In this document: piece after piece, positions 16,863-25,329 of the stretch | Layout: every line of letters begins with the position of its first letter | How positions within the stretch are numbered: the stretch's first letter is position 1 | Assembly: GCF_004795015.1 (NCBI RefSeq) | Contig: NZ_SSBI01000038.1 | Span: forward strand, 1 to 64,000 | Reading direction: 5' to 3' | From: Streptomyces sp. A1277 | Lineage (GTDB): Bacteria; Actinomycetota; Actinomycetes; Streptomycetales; Streptomycetaceae | Length of the DNA stretch: 64,000 nt | Notes under the pieces: model-generated | The model's database searches: none | Told to the model about the DNA's origin: nothing | Seen by the model: the letters and a program-made list of their open reading frames with translations, nothing else | Made by a program: the position numbers and the translations under genes

Positions 16863-19724
16863 ATGACCCGCTCCAGAACCGACCGTCTCCGTACCGCCGA
16901 CTCCCGTGCCCCCGGCTCCCGCAGCGCCCTGCGCGGCGCGGCCCGCGCGCACCTGGAGGGCGGCGGCGGTGTCCTGCTCACCGGCCCCGAGGGCATCGGC
17001 AGGAGCACGACGGTGTCGCAGCTCGCGGACGAGCTGGCGGAGCGCGGGCACCGGGTGCTGCGCTGCGCACCGGCCCCGTCCGACCGGGACAGCCCCTTCC
17101 TCGGCCTCATCGACCTGCTGGCCGGCGTCGGCGACGCCCCGCTGACCGGCCTGGACGCCCGGGAGCGGGCCGTGCTCGAAGGGGCGCTCCTGCGTGGTAC
17201 GCCGCCCGCCGGCGCCGACCCCACCACGGGCCGGGACGCGCTGATCCTGCGCATCGCCGTGCGCAAGGTCCTGGCCGCGCTCGCCGCGACCGGGCCGCTG
17301 CTGCTGGTCATCGACGACGTGCAGTGGCTGGACGAGCCGACGGCCCGGGTGCTGCTGTTCCTCGCCCGCCGCACCGGCCCGCGGTACGCCGTGCTCGCCG
17401 CCCTGCGCACACCGCCCGCGCCGCCCGCCGAAGGCCCGCGACCGGACCGCGCGGCGGCCCGGGAGCTGTGCCCGCAGCCGGTCCGCACGCTGCCCGTGGA
17501 GCCCATGACCGTCCGCGAGATCGCCGATGTGCTGGACGCGCACGGCGATGCCCCCTGGCCGCAGCGGCTGATCGCGCGCCTGCACGAGGCCGGCGCGGGA
17601 AATCCCCGTACCGCCCTGGAACTGGCCGCCGCCCTCCACGAAGCGGTCTCCTCCGGCGCGCCCCTGCCCGACTCCTGCGAACCGCTGCCCGTCCCCGAGT
17701 CCCTGAGCCGGCCGGTCCTGGACCGGGTGGAGGCGCTGCCCGCACGGGCCCGGCAGGTGCTGCTCACCGCGAGCGCCGCCGTCCGCCCGACGGTGGAGCT
17801 GCTGCGGCGGGCGGGCTGCCGGTACGCGGAGGCCGACGTCGACACCTGCGTACGGCACGGCCTGCTGCGGGCGCCGGACCACGGCACGCTCGGCTTCCCG
17901 GACCCGCTCACGCCGATGGTGCTGGCGGCCCGGACCCCGTACGCGCTGCGGATGGACGCGCACCGCGCCCTGGCCGGGGCGGCCGACGACCCGGTCGAGC
18001 GCGCCCACCACCTCGCCCGGCTGACCGCGGGCCCGGACCCGGCGGTGGCGGACCGGCTGGCCGAGGCGGCGGCCGCGGCCCGGCGCCGGGGCACGCCGGG
18101 GACGGCGGCGCGGTTCGGGCGGCTCGCGGCGCAGTACACCCCGGCCGACGGGACGCCCACCGGCATCGGCCGCCGGCTCACGGCCGCGGAGGACGGGCTG
18201 GACGCGGGCGACTTCGACTTCGCCCGGCAGCTGGCGTACGAGGTGCTGCGAGAGGCCGACCGGCCCGCCGACCGGGTGCGCGCCTGGAACGTGGTGCTCG
18301 ACTCCTCGGGGCAGGCGATGTCGGAGGTCGCCGACGTGTTCCCCGAGGCGGTACGGGACGCGGGGCGCGATCCCGGGCTGCTGGCCCCGCTGCACTACCG
18401 CATGAGCTGGCACGCGTGGATGGTGGGCGGCTCGGCGCGGCGGGCGCGCGACCACGCGGCACGGGCGGCCGGGCTGGCCGCGCGGGCGGGCGACCGGCGT
18501 ACGGAGGTGCTGGCGCTGACTCAGCAGGCGGCCCTGGAACTCTTCCTGGGCCTGCCCGGGGCGGAGGCCACGCTCGCCGCCTCCCTCGCCGCGCCGCACG
18601 ACGCGTACGCGATGAGCCACCACAACGGGCCGATCTATCTGAAGCACCGCTTCCACCTCGCGCAGGACCAGCTGGACGAGGCCCGGGCGGAGCTGCGGAC
18701 GCTCGTGTACACCCTGCGTCAGCGCGGTTCGGCGGACTGCCTGAGCCAGTGCCTGATCGGCCTCGCCCAGCTGGAGATCCAGCGCGGCCGCTGCCGGCAG
18801 GCGCTGTCGATGGCCCGCCAGAGCCTGCGGATCGCCGAACGGGCGGGGCTGAGCCAGGGTCCCGCCTGGTACGCGGTCGCCCTCGCCGAGACCGCGGGCG
18901 GCAGCCTGAGCCAGGCCCTGGCGGCGGCGGAGGCGGCCAGGCGGCACAGCGAGGACGACGACGACCGGCTGTTCCTGCCCAGGGCGCTGCACGCCGAGGG
19001 CCGGATCAGGCTGTTCAGCGGCCGGTACGGGCAGGCCGCCCGACTGCTGCGCCGTACCGCCGAGATGGAGAGCGCCCAGGGTCAGGGCGACCCCGCTGCC
19101 CGCCGCTGGCACGCCGACCTCGCCGAGGCCCTGGCCCGCAGCGGGGCGGTGGACGAGGCGGAGTCCGTCATCGGCCGGGCCCGCGCCCAGGCGGTCCGGC
19201 TCGGCAGGACCGGCGTCCTCGCCACCCTGGACCGGGCGGCGGCGACGGCCGCCGAGGAGCGCGGCCGCCTCGGCGCGGCGGCCGCGGGCTACGAGGACGC
19301 CGCGGCGCGCCTGCGGGCGGCCGGCTACCCCCTGGAGGAGGCCCGCACCCGGGTGGCCCTGGGCCGCGTCCGCCGCCGCCTCGGTGACGAGGGCGCCTCC
19401 CGCACGGCCTTCGCCCAGGCGCTGCGCGTCTTCACGGCGGCGGGCGCGCGGGCCTGGGTCGCGGGCGTACGGGCCGAGCGGGACCGGGGCGAGGAGGCGC
19501 CGCTCCCGCACCTGGACGGCAGCGCGTGGCCGGAGCGGCTGAGCTCGACGGAGCGCAGCGTGGTGACGCGGGTGGCCCAGGGCGCGACGAACCGCGAGAT
19601 CGCGGCGGGCCTGACGCTCAGTGTGAAGACGGTGGAGGCGGCGCTCACCCGCGCCTACCGCAAGCTGGGCGCGAAGTCGCGCGTGGAGATCACCCGAATC
19701 GTCATGGCCCGCCCGGCAACCTGA
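16863..19724 (+). CDS. LAL-type LuxR-family regulator (AAA ATPase + C-terminal HTH)
   Basis: 953 residues from the ATG at 16863, chosen by the promoter at 16767-16795 and an AGAGGGG ribosome site. The N-terminal ATPase has a Walker A region GPEGIGRST at 41-49, where the usual Lys is Arg, and a Walker B LLLVIDDVQWLDEPT. A long TPR-like helical region occupies about 400-870. The C-terminal LuxR HTH begins LSSTERSVVTRVAQGATNRE and has LSVKTVEAALTRAYRKLG. LAL proteins of the MalT type activate carbohydrate or secondary-metabolite genes after ligand binding. Its seat between two chitin-binding secreted proteins suggests, but does not prove, control of them. Confidence 0.9.
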   Translation: MTRSRTDRLRTADSRAPGSRSALRGAARAHLEGGGGVLLTGPEGIGRSTTVSQLADELAERGHRVLRCAPAPSDRDSPFLGLIDLLAGVGDAPLTGLDARERAVLEGALLRGTPPAGADPTTGRDALILRIAVRKVLAALAATGPLLLVIDDVQWLDEPTARVLLFLARRTGPRYAVLAALRTPPAPPAEGPRPDRAAARELCPQPVRTLPVEPMTVREIADVLDAHGDAPWPQRLIARLHEAGAGNPRTALELAAALHEAVSSGAPLPDSCEPLPVPESLSRPVLDRVEALPARARQVLLTASAAVRPTVELLRRAGCRYAEADVDTCVRHGLLRAPDHGTLGFPDPLTPMVLAARTPYALRMDAHRALAGAADDPVERAHHLARLTAGPDPAVADRLAEAAAAARRRGTPGTAARFGRLAAQYTPADGTPTGIGRRLTAAEDGLDAGDFDFARQLAYEVLREADRPADRVRAWNVVLDSSGQAMSEVADVFPEAVRDAGRDPGLLAPLHYRMSWHAWMVGGSARRARDHAARAAGLAARAGDRRTEVLALTQQAALELFLGLPGAEATLAASLAAPHDAYAMSHHNGPIYLKHRFHLAQDQLDEARAELRTLVYTLRQRGSADCLSQCLIGLAQLEIQRGRCRQALSMARQSLRIAERAGLSQGPAWYAVALAETAGGSLSQALAAAEAARRHSEDDDDRLFLPRALHAEGRIRLFSGRYGQAARLLRRTAEMESAQGQGDPAARRWHADLAEALARSGAVDEAESVIGRARAQAVRLGRTGVLATLDRAAATAAEERGRLGAAAAGYEDAAARLRAAGYPLEEARTRVALGRVRRRLGDEGASRTAFAQALRVFTAAGARAWVAGVRAERDRGEEAPLPHLDGSAWPERLSSTERSVVTRVAQGATNREIAAGLTLSVKTVEAALTRAYRKLGAKSRVEITRIVMARPAT

Positions 19725-19756
19725 CGCGCGGTCAAGGGGGTTGCGCGCGCAGTCCC

Positions 19757-19784
19757 TTGACGGGGACACACCCATGAGTATGGT
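19757..19784 (+). promoter_or_regulatory. LPMO promoter
   Basis: TTGACG (19757-19762), 16-base spacer, TATGGT (19779-19784). The -10 overlaps the DasR-like site. It gives a leader of about 185 bases before the ATG. Confidence 0.5.
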
Positions 19785-19794
19785 CTAGACCTGA
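19779..19794. promoter_or_regulatory. DasR-responsive (dre) site upstream of the LPMO
   Basis: Contains TGGTCTAGACC, the core of the known DasR element found in front of Streptomyces chitinase genes. It overlaps the -10 region, so binding of the N-acetylglucosamine-responsive repressor DasR would block transcription. Confidence 0.7.
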
Positions 19795-19975
19795 AGGTGA
19801 GCCTCGGTCGCAGGAGCGGCCGACGGCGCGCGAAGGGACTGCGGGCGGCGCTCCCTCGCCACCGGCCGTACCCATGCCCTCACCGTGTCAGCACTCCCCC
19901 ACACGAGGCCGCACCGGTGCGGGCGCGTCCGACCGCTGCCGTCACCCCGCGGCAGTCCCCAGTGAAGGAGTTGGC

Positions 19976-20692
19976 ATGAACGCGAAGCGAAGACTGGCCC
20001 TCGTGATCGGTGCCGCAGTCGCCCCCCTGCTCGCGGTGGCCCTGCCGGCCGCCTCGGCCAGTGCCCACGGATACGTCTCCAACCCGCCGAGCCGCCAGGC
20101 CCAGTGCGCCTCGGGCGTCGTCGACTGCGGCCAGATCAAGTACGAGCCGCAGAGCGTCGAGGGCCCCAAGGGCCTCATGAGCTGCAGCGGCGGCAACGCG
20201 CAGTTCGCCGAGCTGGACAACGACAGCAAGGGCTGGAAGGCCACCCCGGTCGGCAGCTCCGCCGACTTCTCCTGGACGCTGACCGCCCGCCACGCCACGA
20301 GCACCTGGCAGTACTACATCGGCGGCTCGAAGATCGCCGAGTTCAACGACAACGGCGCCCAGCCCGGCGCCACCAAGACCCACCACGTGAACTTCGGCAG
20401 CTACTCCGGCCGCCAGAAGGTCCTCGCCGTCTGGAACATCTCCGACACGGCCAACGCCTTCTACGCCTGCATCGACGTCCAGATCGGCGGGGGCGGCGGG
20501 AACCCCGGCGGCGGCGACAACGGCAACCCGGGCGACTGCGCCACCGCCGCCTGGGACGCCGGCCGCGTCTACAACGGCGGCGACACCGTCTCGTACAACG
20601 GCCACACCTGGCGCGCCAAGTGGTGGGTCCAGGGCGACAAGCCCGGCACCACCGGCGAATGGGGCGTCTGGGAGGACCTCGGCACCTGCTGA
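19976..20692 (+). CDS. Secreted AA10 lytic polysaccharide monooxygenase with CBM5/12 domain
   Basis: 238 residues from the ATG at 19976, which follows a GAAGGAG site. The signal peptide ends at ASA, so the mature chain begins with His31, the first copper ligand of the histidine brace; the second is the His in TARHATSTWQYY. The AA10 domain (about 31-175) has HGYVSNPPSRQAQC and the ACIDVQI end strand. A Gly/Asn linker and a C-terminal CBM5/12 (AAWDAGRVYNGGDTVSYNG, WGVWEDLGTC) follow. It should oxidatively cleave crystalline chitin (cellulose possible) outside the cell. The dre site fits induction by chitin breakdown products. Confidence 0.93.
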   Translation: MNAKRRLALVIGAAVAPLLAVALPAASASAHGYVSNPPSRQAQCASGVVDCGQIKYEPQSVEGPKGLMSCSGGNAQFAELDNDSKGWKATPVGSSADFSWTLTARHATSTWQYYIGGSKIAEFNDNGAQPGATKTHHVNFGSYSGRQKVLAVWNISDTANAFYACIDVQIGGGGGNPGGGDNGNPGDCATAAWDAGRVYNGGDTVSYNGHTWRAKWWVQGDKPGTTGEWGVWEDLGTC

Positions 20693-20703
20693 CGTCCACC
20701 CCT

Positions 20704-20723
20704 CGCCGCGCGCGTGCGCGGCG
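20704..20723 (+). terminator. Short GC hairpin after the LPMO gene
   Basis: CGCCGCGC and GCGCGGCG arms with a 4-base loop, 12 bases after the stop. The rest of 20724-21001 holds the XRE promoter region, including a perfect 14-bp palindrome CGAGGCGCGCCTCG at 20843-20856, and no gene I can support. Confidence 0.5.
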
Positions 20724-21001
20724 CGGCCTCTCCGCGGGGGTGTGGTGCTCCTGCGGAGGGGCTTTGCCATGCCCGCGTCCGGCTCCGATGGGCGAAAGGG
20801 GCGCGCAAGAGGCAACGGGCAACCCTGCCGAATCGTGATCCGCGAGGCGCGCCTCGTGCCAGACTCACTCTTGGATGCGGAGCGGAACGAACGCCTCACG
20901 AAGGGTGTTCGTCACCGGTCTTCGCATCTCCCAGTGAACGTCGAACGAAAGTCCCCGCGAGGGCACACGGCTCTCGCGGTCACTGTTCGAGGGGGAGTCT
21001 G

Positions 21002-22246
21002 ATGACGAGCACACCTTCACACTTCGGCCCGGAGCTCCGCCGATTACGGCAGGAGGCGGGGCTGTCCCTGGCCGACTTCGCCACGGCGCTCAACTACGAC
21101 AAGGGCTATCTCAGCAAGGTCGAGCGCGGCGGGCGTACGGCGTCACACGAGCTGGCCCGACGCTGCGACGCCTTCCTCGGAGCGAAGGGCGAACTGGAGC
21201 GCCTGGCCGTCGGCCCCGAGCCCGCTCCGGACCCCACGGAAGCTGCCGCGCCGGGTCTCTGGCAGGTCGGGCGCCGGGCGGTCCTCGCGGCGGGTACGGG
21301 GTCACTGGTCGACCTGGGACTGAAGCTCGGCGGTCAGCCGCTCTCCGTTGCCGGGCCGCTCCTTCTCTCCTTCCGGGCGCAGTTCGACCAGTTGCGCCAA
21401 CTCGGCCAGTCCACCGCACCGAAGCTCCTGCTCCCCCTTCTGGAGACGCAGACGCGGACGGTGGCCGGGCTGGCCGCCGACACTCCGTCCGCCTCCCGCG
21501 CCCCCGTGCTCCTGCTCGCTTCGCGGTTCGCGGAGTTCACCGGCTGGATGGCCCAGGAGGCCGGACGCAGCGGCGCGGCGCTCGCCTGGACCGGTGAGGC
21601 CGCCGAACTGGCCCGCGCCGGGGGCGACCCGTACCTCGGTTCGTACGCGCTCGTGCGACGTGCCTTGGTCACGTTCTACGACGGCGACGCCGCAAGCACC
21701 GTCGCTCTGGCCCGCCGAGCCCAGCGCGACGGCATCCCGTCCCGCATCCGAGGGCTCGCCGCTCAGCAGGAAGCGCAGGGCCACGCACTCGTCGGGGAGG
21801 AGCGCGACTGCTTGCGCAGCCTCGACAGGGCGCATGAACTACTCGACAGCGAGGACGCCCGCAGCGGCACAGGGCCGGTGCTCGGCACCACCCATGTGAG
21901 CGATCCAGCGATGATGGCGACCGGCTGGTGCCTGTTCGACCTCGGTCGGCCCAGGAGCGCCGCCGAGATCCTCGACCGGGAGTGCCGCCGCCTTCCCGCG
22001 CACGCCCTGCGCACCCGCGCCCGGTACGGCTTCCGCAGGTCCCTGGCTCACGCGGCCTCCGGGGAGGTCGAGCACGCCTGCACGATCGCCGGAGAACTCC
22101 TCGGCGTGATGCCGGCCGTGCCCTCGGCCACGGTGAACAGCGACGTCCGGCGTCTCGCACGAGAGCTCCACCGGTTCCGAAGCAGCCGGGCCGTACGTGA
22201 TCTGCAGCCGGCGCTGGCCCGGGTGCTCGCCCCCGCGCAGACCTGA
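21002..22246 (+). CDS. XRE-family helix-turn-helix regulator with TPR-like C-terminal region
   Basis: 414 residues from the ATG at 21002, with GGGGGAG seven bases before it; the frame is open far upstream but no better start is seen. The HTH (about 8-62) shows FGPELRRLRQEAGLSLADFATALNYDKGYLSKVERGGR. The remainder (about 90-410) is alpha-helical, with Ala/Leu/Arg repeats of the TPR kind found in Streptomyces regulators that sense peptides or partner proteins. It lies 297 bp upstream of the TIR cassette on the same strand and may control it, though separate transcription is likely. The interval 22247-22543 holds no gene I can support. Confidence 0.85.
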   Translation: MTSTPSHFGPELRRLRQEAGLSLADFATALNYDKGYLSKVERGGRTASHELARRCDAFLGAKGELERLAVGPEPAPDPTEAAAPGLWQVGRRAVLAAGTGSLVDLGLKLGGQPLSVAGPLLLSFRAQFDQLRQLGQSTAPKLLLPLLETQTRTVAGLAADTPSASRAPVLLLASRFAEFTGWMAQEAGRSGAALAWTGEAAELARAGGDPYLGSYALVRRALVTFYDGDAASTVALARRAQRDGIPSRIRGLAAQQEAQGHALVGEERDCLRSLDRAHELLDSEDARSGTGPVLGTTHVSDPAMMATGWCLFDLGRPRSAAEILDRECRRLPAHALRTRARYGFRRSLAHAASGEVEHACTIAGELLGVMPAVPSATVNSDVRRLARELHRFRSSRAVRDLQPALARVLAPAQT

Positions 22247-22543
22247 GACCGGCTCCACGCCTCCCCGTATCCGCGACTGATACCCCGGCCTAAGCCGCCC
22301 GGTCCGCCAGGCAGCCCGGCCCTCCGGGGCATGCCTCTCCGCACAACACTCTGATCCCCGTCCGACGCGCCCCACCGCGCTCCGGCCCATGAGGCTGTCT
22401 GCGATCGGTGACGCGTGGGCGGCGCACCTTCCTCCGTACTCCACGCGTGGACGTGCCATGCCGTCACGCGCCCGGCACCTCGCGCCTCCCCCCTGGCCCG
22501 TCGGGGGATCTCCACCCCAACCCACCCGAAGAAGGGAACCTCC

Positions 22544-23335
22544 ATGCCCGACGTCTTCGTCAACTACCGCACAGGCGATGAGGAAACAACAGCCGCCCTC
22601 ATCGGGCGCGAGCTCGCCCGGCGGTTCGGCCGCGAGCGGGTATTTCTCGACAGCAACTCGATCGAGCCCGGTCGCCGCTATCCGGGGGAACTGGTCAAGG
22701 CGGTCGAGGAGTGCCAGGCGCTCCTCGCCGTGATCGGCCCGCGCTGGGCGGAAGTGTGCGGGGCCGACGGCCGCCCCGCACTCGAAGCCCGGCAGGACTG
22801 GACCCGGCGCGAGATCGAGACGGCGCTCGACCGCGGGGTCCTGGTGATCCCCGTGCTCGTCGGAAAGGCCACGCGGATCGACCCCGCCGTCCTCCCGGAG
22901 GATCTGCGGGAGCTGGCGGACTGCCAGTACAGGCGGTTCGACCACCGCAACGCCGAGTCGGACCTCGCGGCGATCGGCGACGCCCTCGCCAGGCTGCTGC
23001 CGGAGCTGGGCGAGCAGGACCGCGACGCCCGTGCGGCACGGGAGCGGGCAGAGGCGAAGCCCCGCAAGAAAGCGGCCAAGGACCGCGGGCACACCAGGAT
23101 GCGGGCACGCGATCTGGAACAACGCGTACGCGGCGGCATCGGAAACCTAAACGGAGACCTCGGCACCTTCGTCAACGAGCCGCAAGGACCCGTGAACACG
23201 GGTCGCGGGCACCAGTACAACGCCCCGCACTTCGAGGGGGACAACACCGGCGTCCAGTTCACGGCGGGCGACAACAGCGGTACGGTCCACCAGCGCTTCG
23301 AGCGCGAGCGCCGGCGCTCGGACGACGACCGATGA
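22544..23335 (+). CDS. TIR-domain effector-like protein with C-terminal shared motif
   Basis: 263 residues. The N-terminal TIR domain (about 1-150) shows VFVNYRTGDEETTAALIGREL, the FLDSNSIEPGRRYPGELVKAVEEC segment and LLAVIGPRW; Glu49 is the nearest candidate for the catalytic Glu of NAD-cleaving TIRs but sits about one position off the usual place. A basic linker (about 155-195) precedes a Gly/Asn-rich tail: NEPQGPVNTGRGHQY at 211-225, then GDNTGVQFTAGDNSG at 232-246. The next gene opens with a near copy of the first motif. TIR domains of this type consume NAD or make nucleotide signals in phage defence. The stop overlaps the next start (ATGA), so the two proteins are coupled. Confidence 0.85.
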   Translation: MPDVFVNYRTGDEETTAALIGRELARRFGRERVFLDSNSIEPGRRYPGELVKAVEECQALLAVIGPRWAEVCGADGRPALEARQDWTRREIETALDRGVLVIPVLVGKATRIDPAVLPEDLRELADCQYRRFDHRNAESDLAAIGDALARLLPELGEQDRDARAARERAEAKPRKKAAKDRGHTRMRARDLEQRVRGGIGNLNGDLGTFVNEPQGPVNTGRGHQYNAPHFEGDNTGVQFTAGDNSGTVHQRFERERRRSDDDR

Positions 23336-25329
23336 CCGAGCAGGAACGCGTCACCGTCAACGATCCGCGCGGCCCGGTGAACAACGGTGAGGGGCACCAG
23401 TACGTCTTCTACGGCGCCGGCCCGGACTGGTTGCGCCGCAAGGGGGTCGAGTCCCTGCGCATCGTCCGCGAGGACCGGGTGCGCCTGGCCGACCGGTTCG
23501 CCCCGCCGGGGGGGTACCGCGCCGCCGCCGAACGCCTGGAGAAGCCCGGGTCGGTGGTTCTGCTGGACGCACCACCCGGCAGCGGTCGCCGCGCCGCGGC
23601 GATCATGCTGCTGCACGAACTCGGGGAGGACGGGGGCACCGACGAGGTCGAGGCCCGGTTCGAGGAGCTTCCGGCAACCGACACGGACGAGGACGCACCC
23701 GTTCCCGGCGAGAGCGACCGATTCCTCCTCGATCTCTCCGGGATCACTGACGAGGATGCGTACGCCAAGGCTCGGCACCGCCTCGCCGTAAGCCGGTCCC
23801 GGGTCCAGCGGGCGGGCGCCCACATGGTGGTCGTTCTGCCGTCGGGCATGGGGCACGCCCACGCGCCGGACCTCGAACCGGACACGGTGAAGCTGCGGCG
23901 GCCCCGGGGCGTGGCGGTCATCACCCGGCACCTCCGCGTGGCCCGGATGGACTTCCGCCCCTCGGACCTGCGGAGCGCTGGGCTCCAGCACCTCTGCGAC
24001 CGCTCGCCCATGCGGGAACTGGCACGGCTCGCAGGACTGGTGCGAGACGCTCGCGACAGCGGCCGGTTCGGGGCGGACTTCGCGGGATGGCTCGACCAGG
24101 CGATGCACGCGGTCACCGACCGGGCCGACGAGGTGGGCCGGCAGGTGGGCGACGTCCGCACCGCGCCCGAGCGGGCCCTGCTGCTCGCGGCCGCGGTGTT
24201 CGAGGGGGCCCGCGCCGACACCGTGTACGAGGCGTGGCACGGCCTGATGAGGGCGGTGCGCCACGAGGAGGAGACGACGACCGAGCTCGCCCGGACGGAC
24301 TTCGGGGAGCGGCTGGCAGACCTCGAAATCGAGCGGGACGCCGAAGGACGGCTCCACTTCAGGCCGCTGGCCTACGCCGAGGCGGTACGGACGTACTTCT
24401 GGGCGAACTTCCCCGGCCTGCGCGACGACCTCAGGGACTGGATCGCCCAGGCCACCGGATTCGGCGGACTGACCATCGACGACCGGCTCAACGTCGTCAT
24501 CCGCTTCGGCGAGCAGTCCCTCACCGTCGGGCGGCCCGACCACCTCTTCGACCTCGTGGTGCGCTGGGCGGACGGCGTGACCGGGGCGGCCTGCGACCCG
24601 CGAGCCGTGGCCGCTCTCGAACTCGGCCTCAGCCACGAAAGGCTCGGCGGGTGGTTCCGCAGGCGGATGTACGAGTGCGCCAGGTCCGGCTCCTTGTCGG
24701 ACGGCCTCGTGCGCGTCCTGACCGCCGCCTGCCGCCAGAACCTCGCTGCGACGTACCCGGATCAGGCTCTGGTGCGGCTGCACTACCTGGCCGCGCGGCA
24801 GGGGGAGGCGGCGCGCGAAGCGAGGGAGGCCCTTCTCGACCTTGGCAGCAGCGACCCCGAGCTCTACCGGCTGCTGATCGGCCGCCTGCGGAATCGGACG
24901 TGCGGCGAGCGGCGCGGAGCGACGGCCCATCTCCAGCTGCTCACAGAGCTCTTGGGGAGCGATTGGGCTCCGGATCCACCACCGTGGCCGGAGCTGTTCC
25001 GGGGGTGGGAAACGGTCTTCTCCGGGCCACCGACGGACCGCTGGGCCCCGCTGGTGACCAGTTGGCTGACCAGCGTGGCGCAGGACGGCACGCGGGACAT
25101 GGCGCTGGGCGTGATGGTCGGTGCGACACACGGCCGCGCGACCGCACTCCACCGTCTCTACGCCATCGCCTGCGACTGGGCGGCAGCGCGGCGTGATCCC
25201 CCCCGGGCAGCGGTCGCCGACCGCTTCTGGCGACACATCGACCAGGCCCCGGTCGCCCGCACAGAGCGTTCCGAACCCACGAGACGCACGGGCGGCGCCG
25301 AGCCACCGACCACGGAAGAGGAACGATGA
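23332..25329 (+). CDS. P-loop ATPase-like (STAND/NLR-like) partner of the TIR protein
   Basis: 665 residues. The N-terminal motif NDPRGPVNNGEGHQY (10-24) matches 11 of 15 positions with the TIR protein tail. A P-loop-like segment DAPPGSGRRAAA (79-90) has Arg in place of the conserved Lys, and LLDLSG with Asp134 is a Walker-B-like strand, so nucleotide binding is probable and hydrolysis doubtful. The rest (about 200-650) is helical, with no transmembrane segment, and could be the sensor. I read it as a small NLR/STAND-like switch that would assemble with the TIR protein through the shared motif. Both ends overlap neighbours by four bases. No named family is recognised with certainty. Confidence 0.7.
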   Translation: MTEQERVTVNDPRGPVNNGEGHQYVFYGAGPDWLRRKGVESLRIVREDRVRLADRFAPPGGYRAAAERLEKPGSVVLLDAPPGSGRRAAAIMLLHELGEDGGTDEVEARFEELPATDTDEDAPVPGESDRFLLDLSGITDEDAYAKARHRLAVSRSRVQRAGAHMVVVLPSGMGHAHAPDLEPDTVKLRRPRGVAVITRHLRVARMDFRPSDLRSAGLQHLCDRSPMRELARLAGLVRDARDSGRFGADFAGWLDQAMHAVTDRADEVGRQVGDVRTAPERALLLAAAVFEGARADTVYEAWHGLMRAVRHEEETTTELARTDFGERLADLEIERDAEGRLHFRPLAYAEAVRTYFWANFPGLRDDLRDWIAQATGFGGLTIDDRLNVVIRFGEQSLTVGRPDHLFDLVVRWADGVTGAACDPRAVAALELGLSHERLGGWFRRRMYECARSGSLSDGLVRVLTAACRQNLAATYPDQALVRLHYLAARQGEAAREAREALLDLGSSDPELYRLLIGRLRNRTCGERRGATAHLQLLTELLGSDWAPDPPPWPELFRGWETVFSGPPTDRWAPLVTSWLTSVAQDGTRDMALGVMVGATHGRATALHRLYAIACDWAAARRDPPRAAVADRFWRHIDQAPVARTERSEPTRRTGGAEPPTTEEER

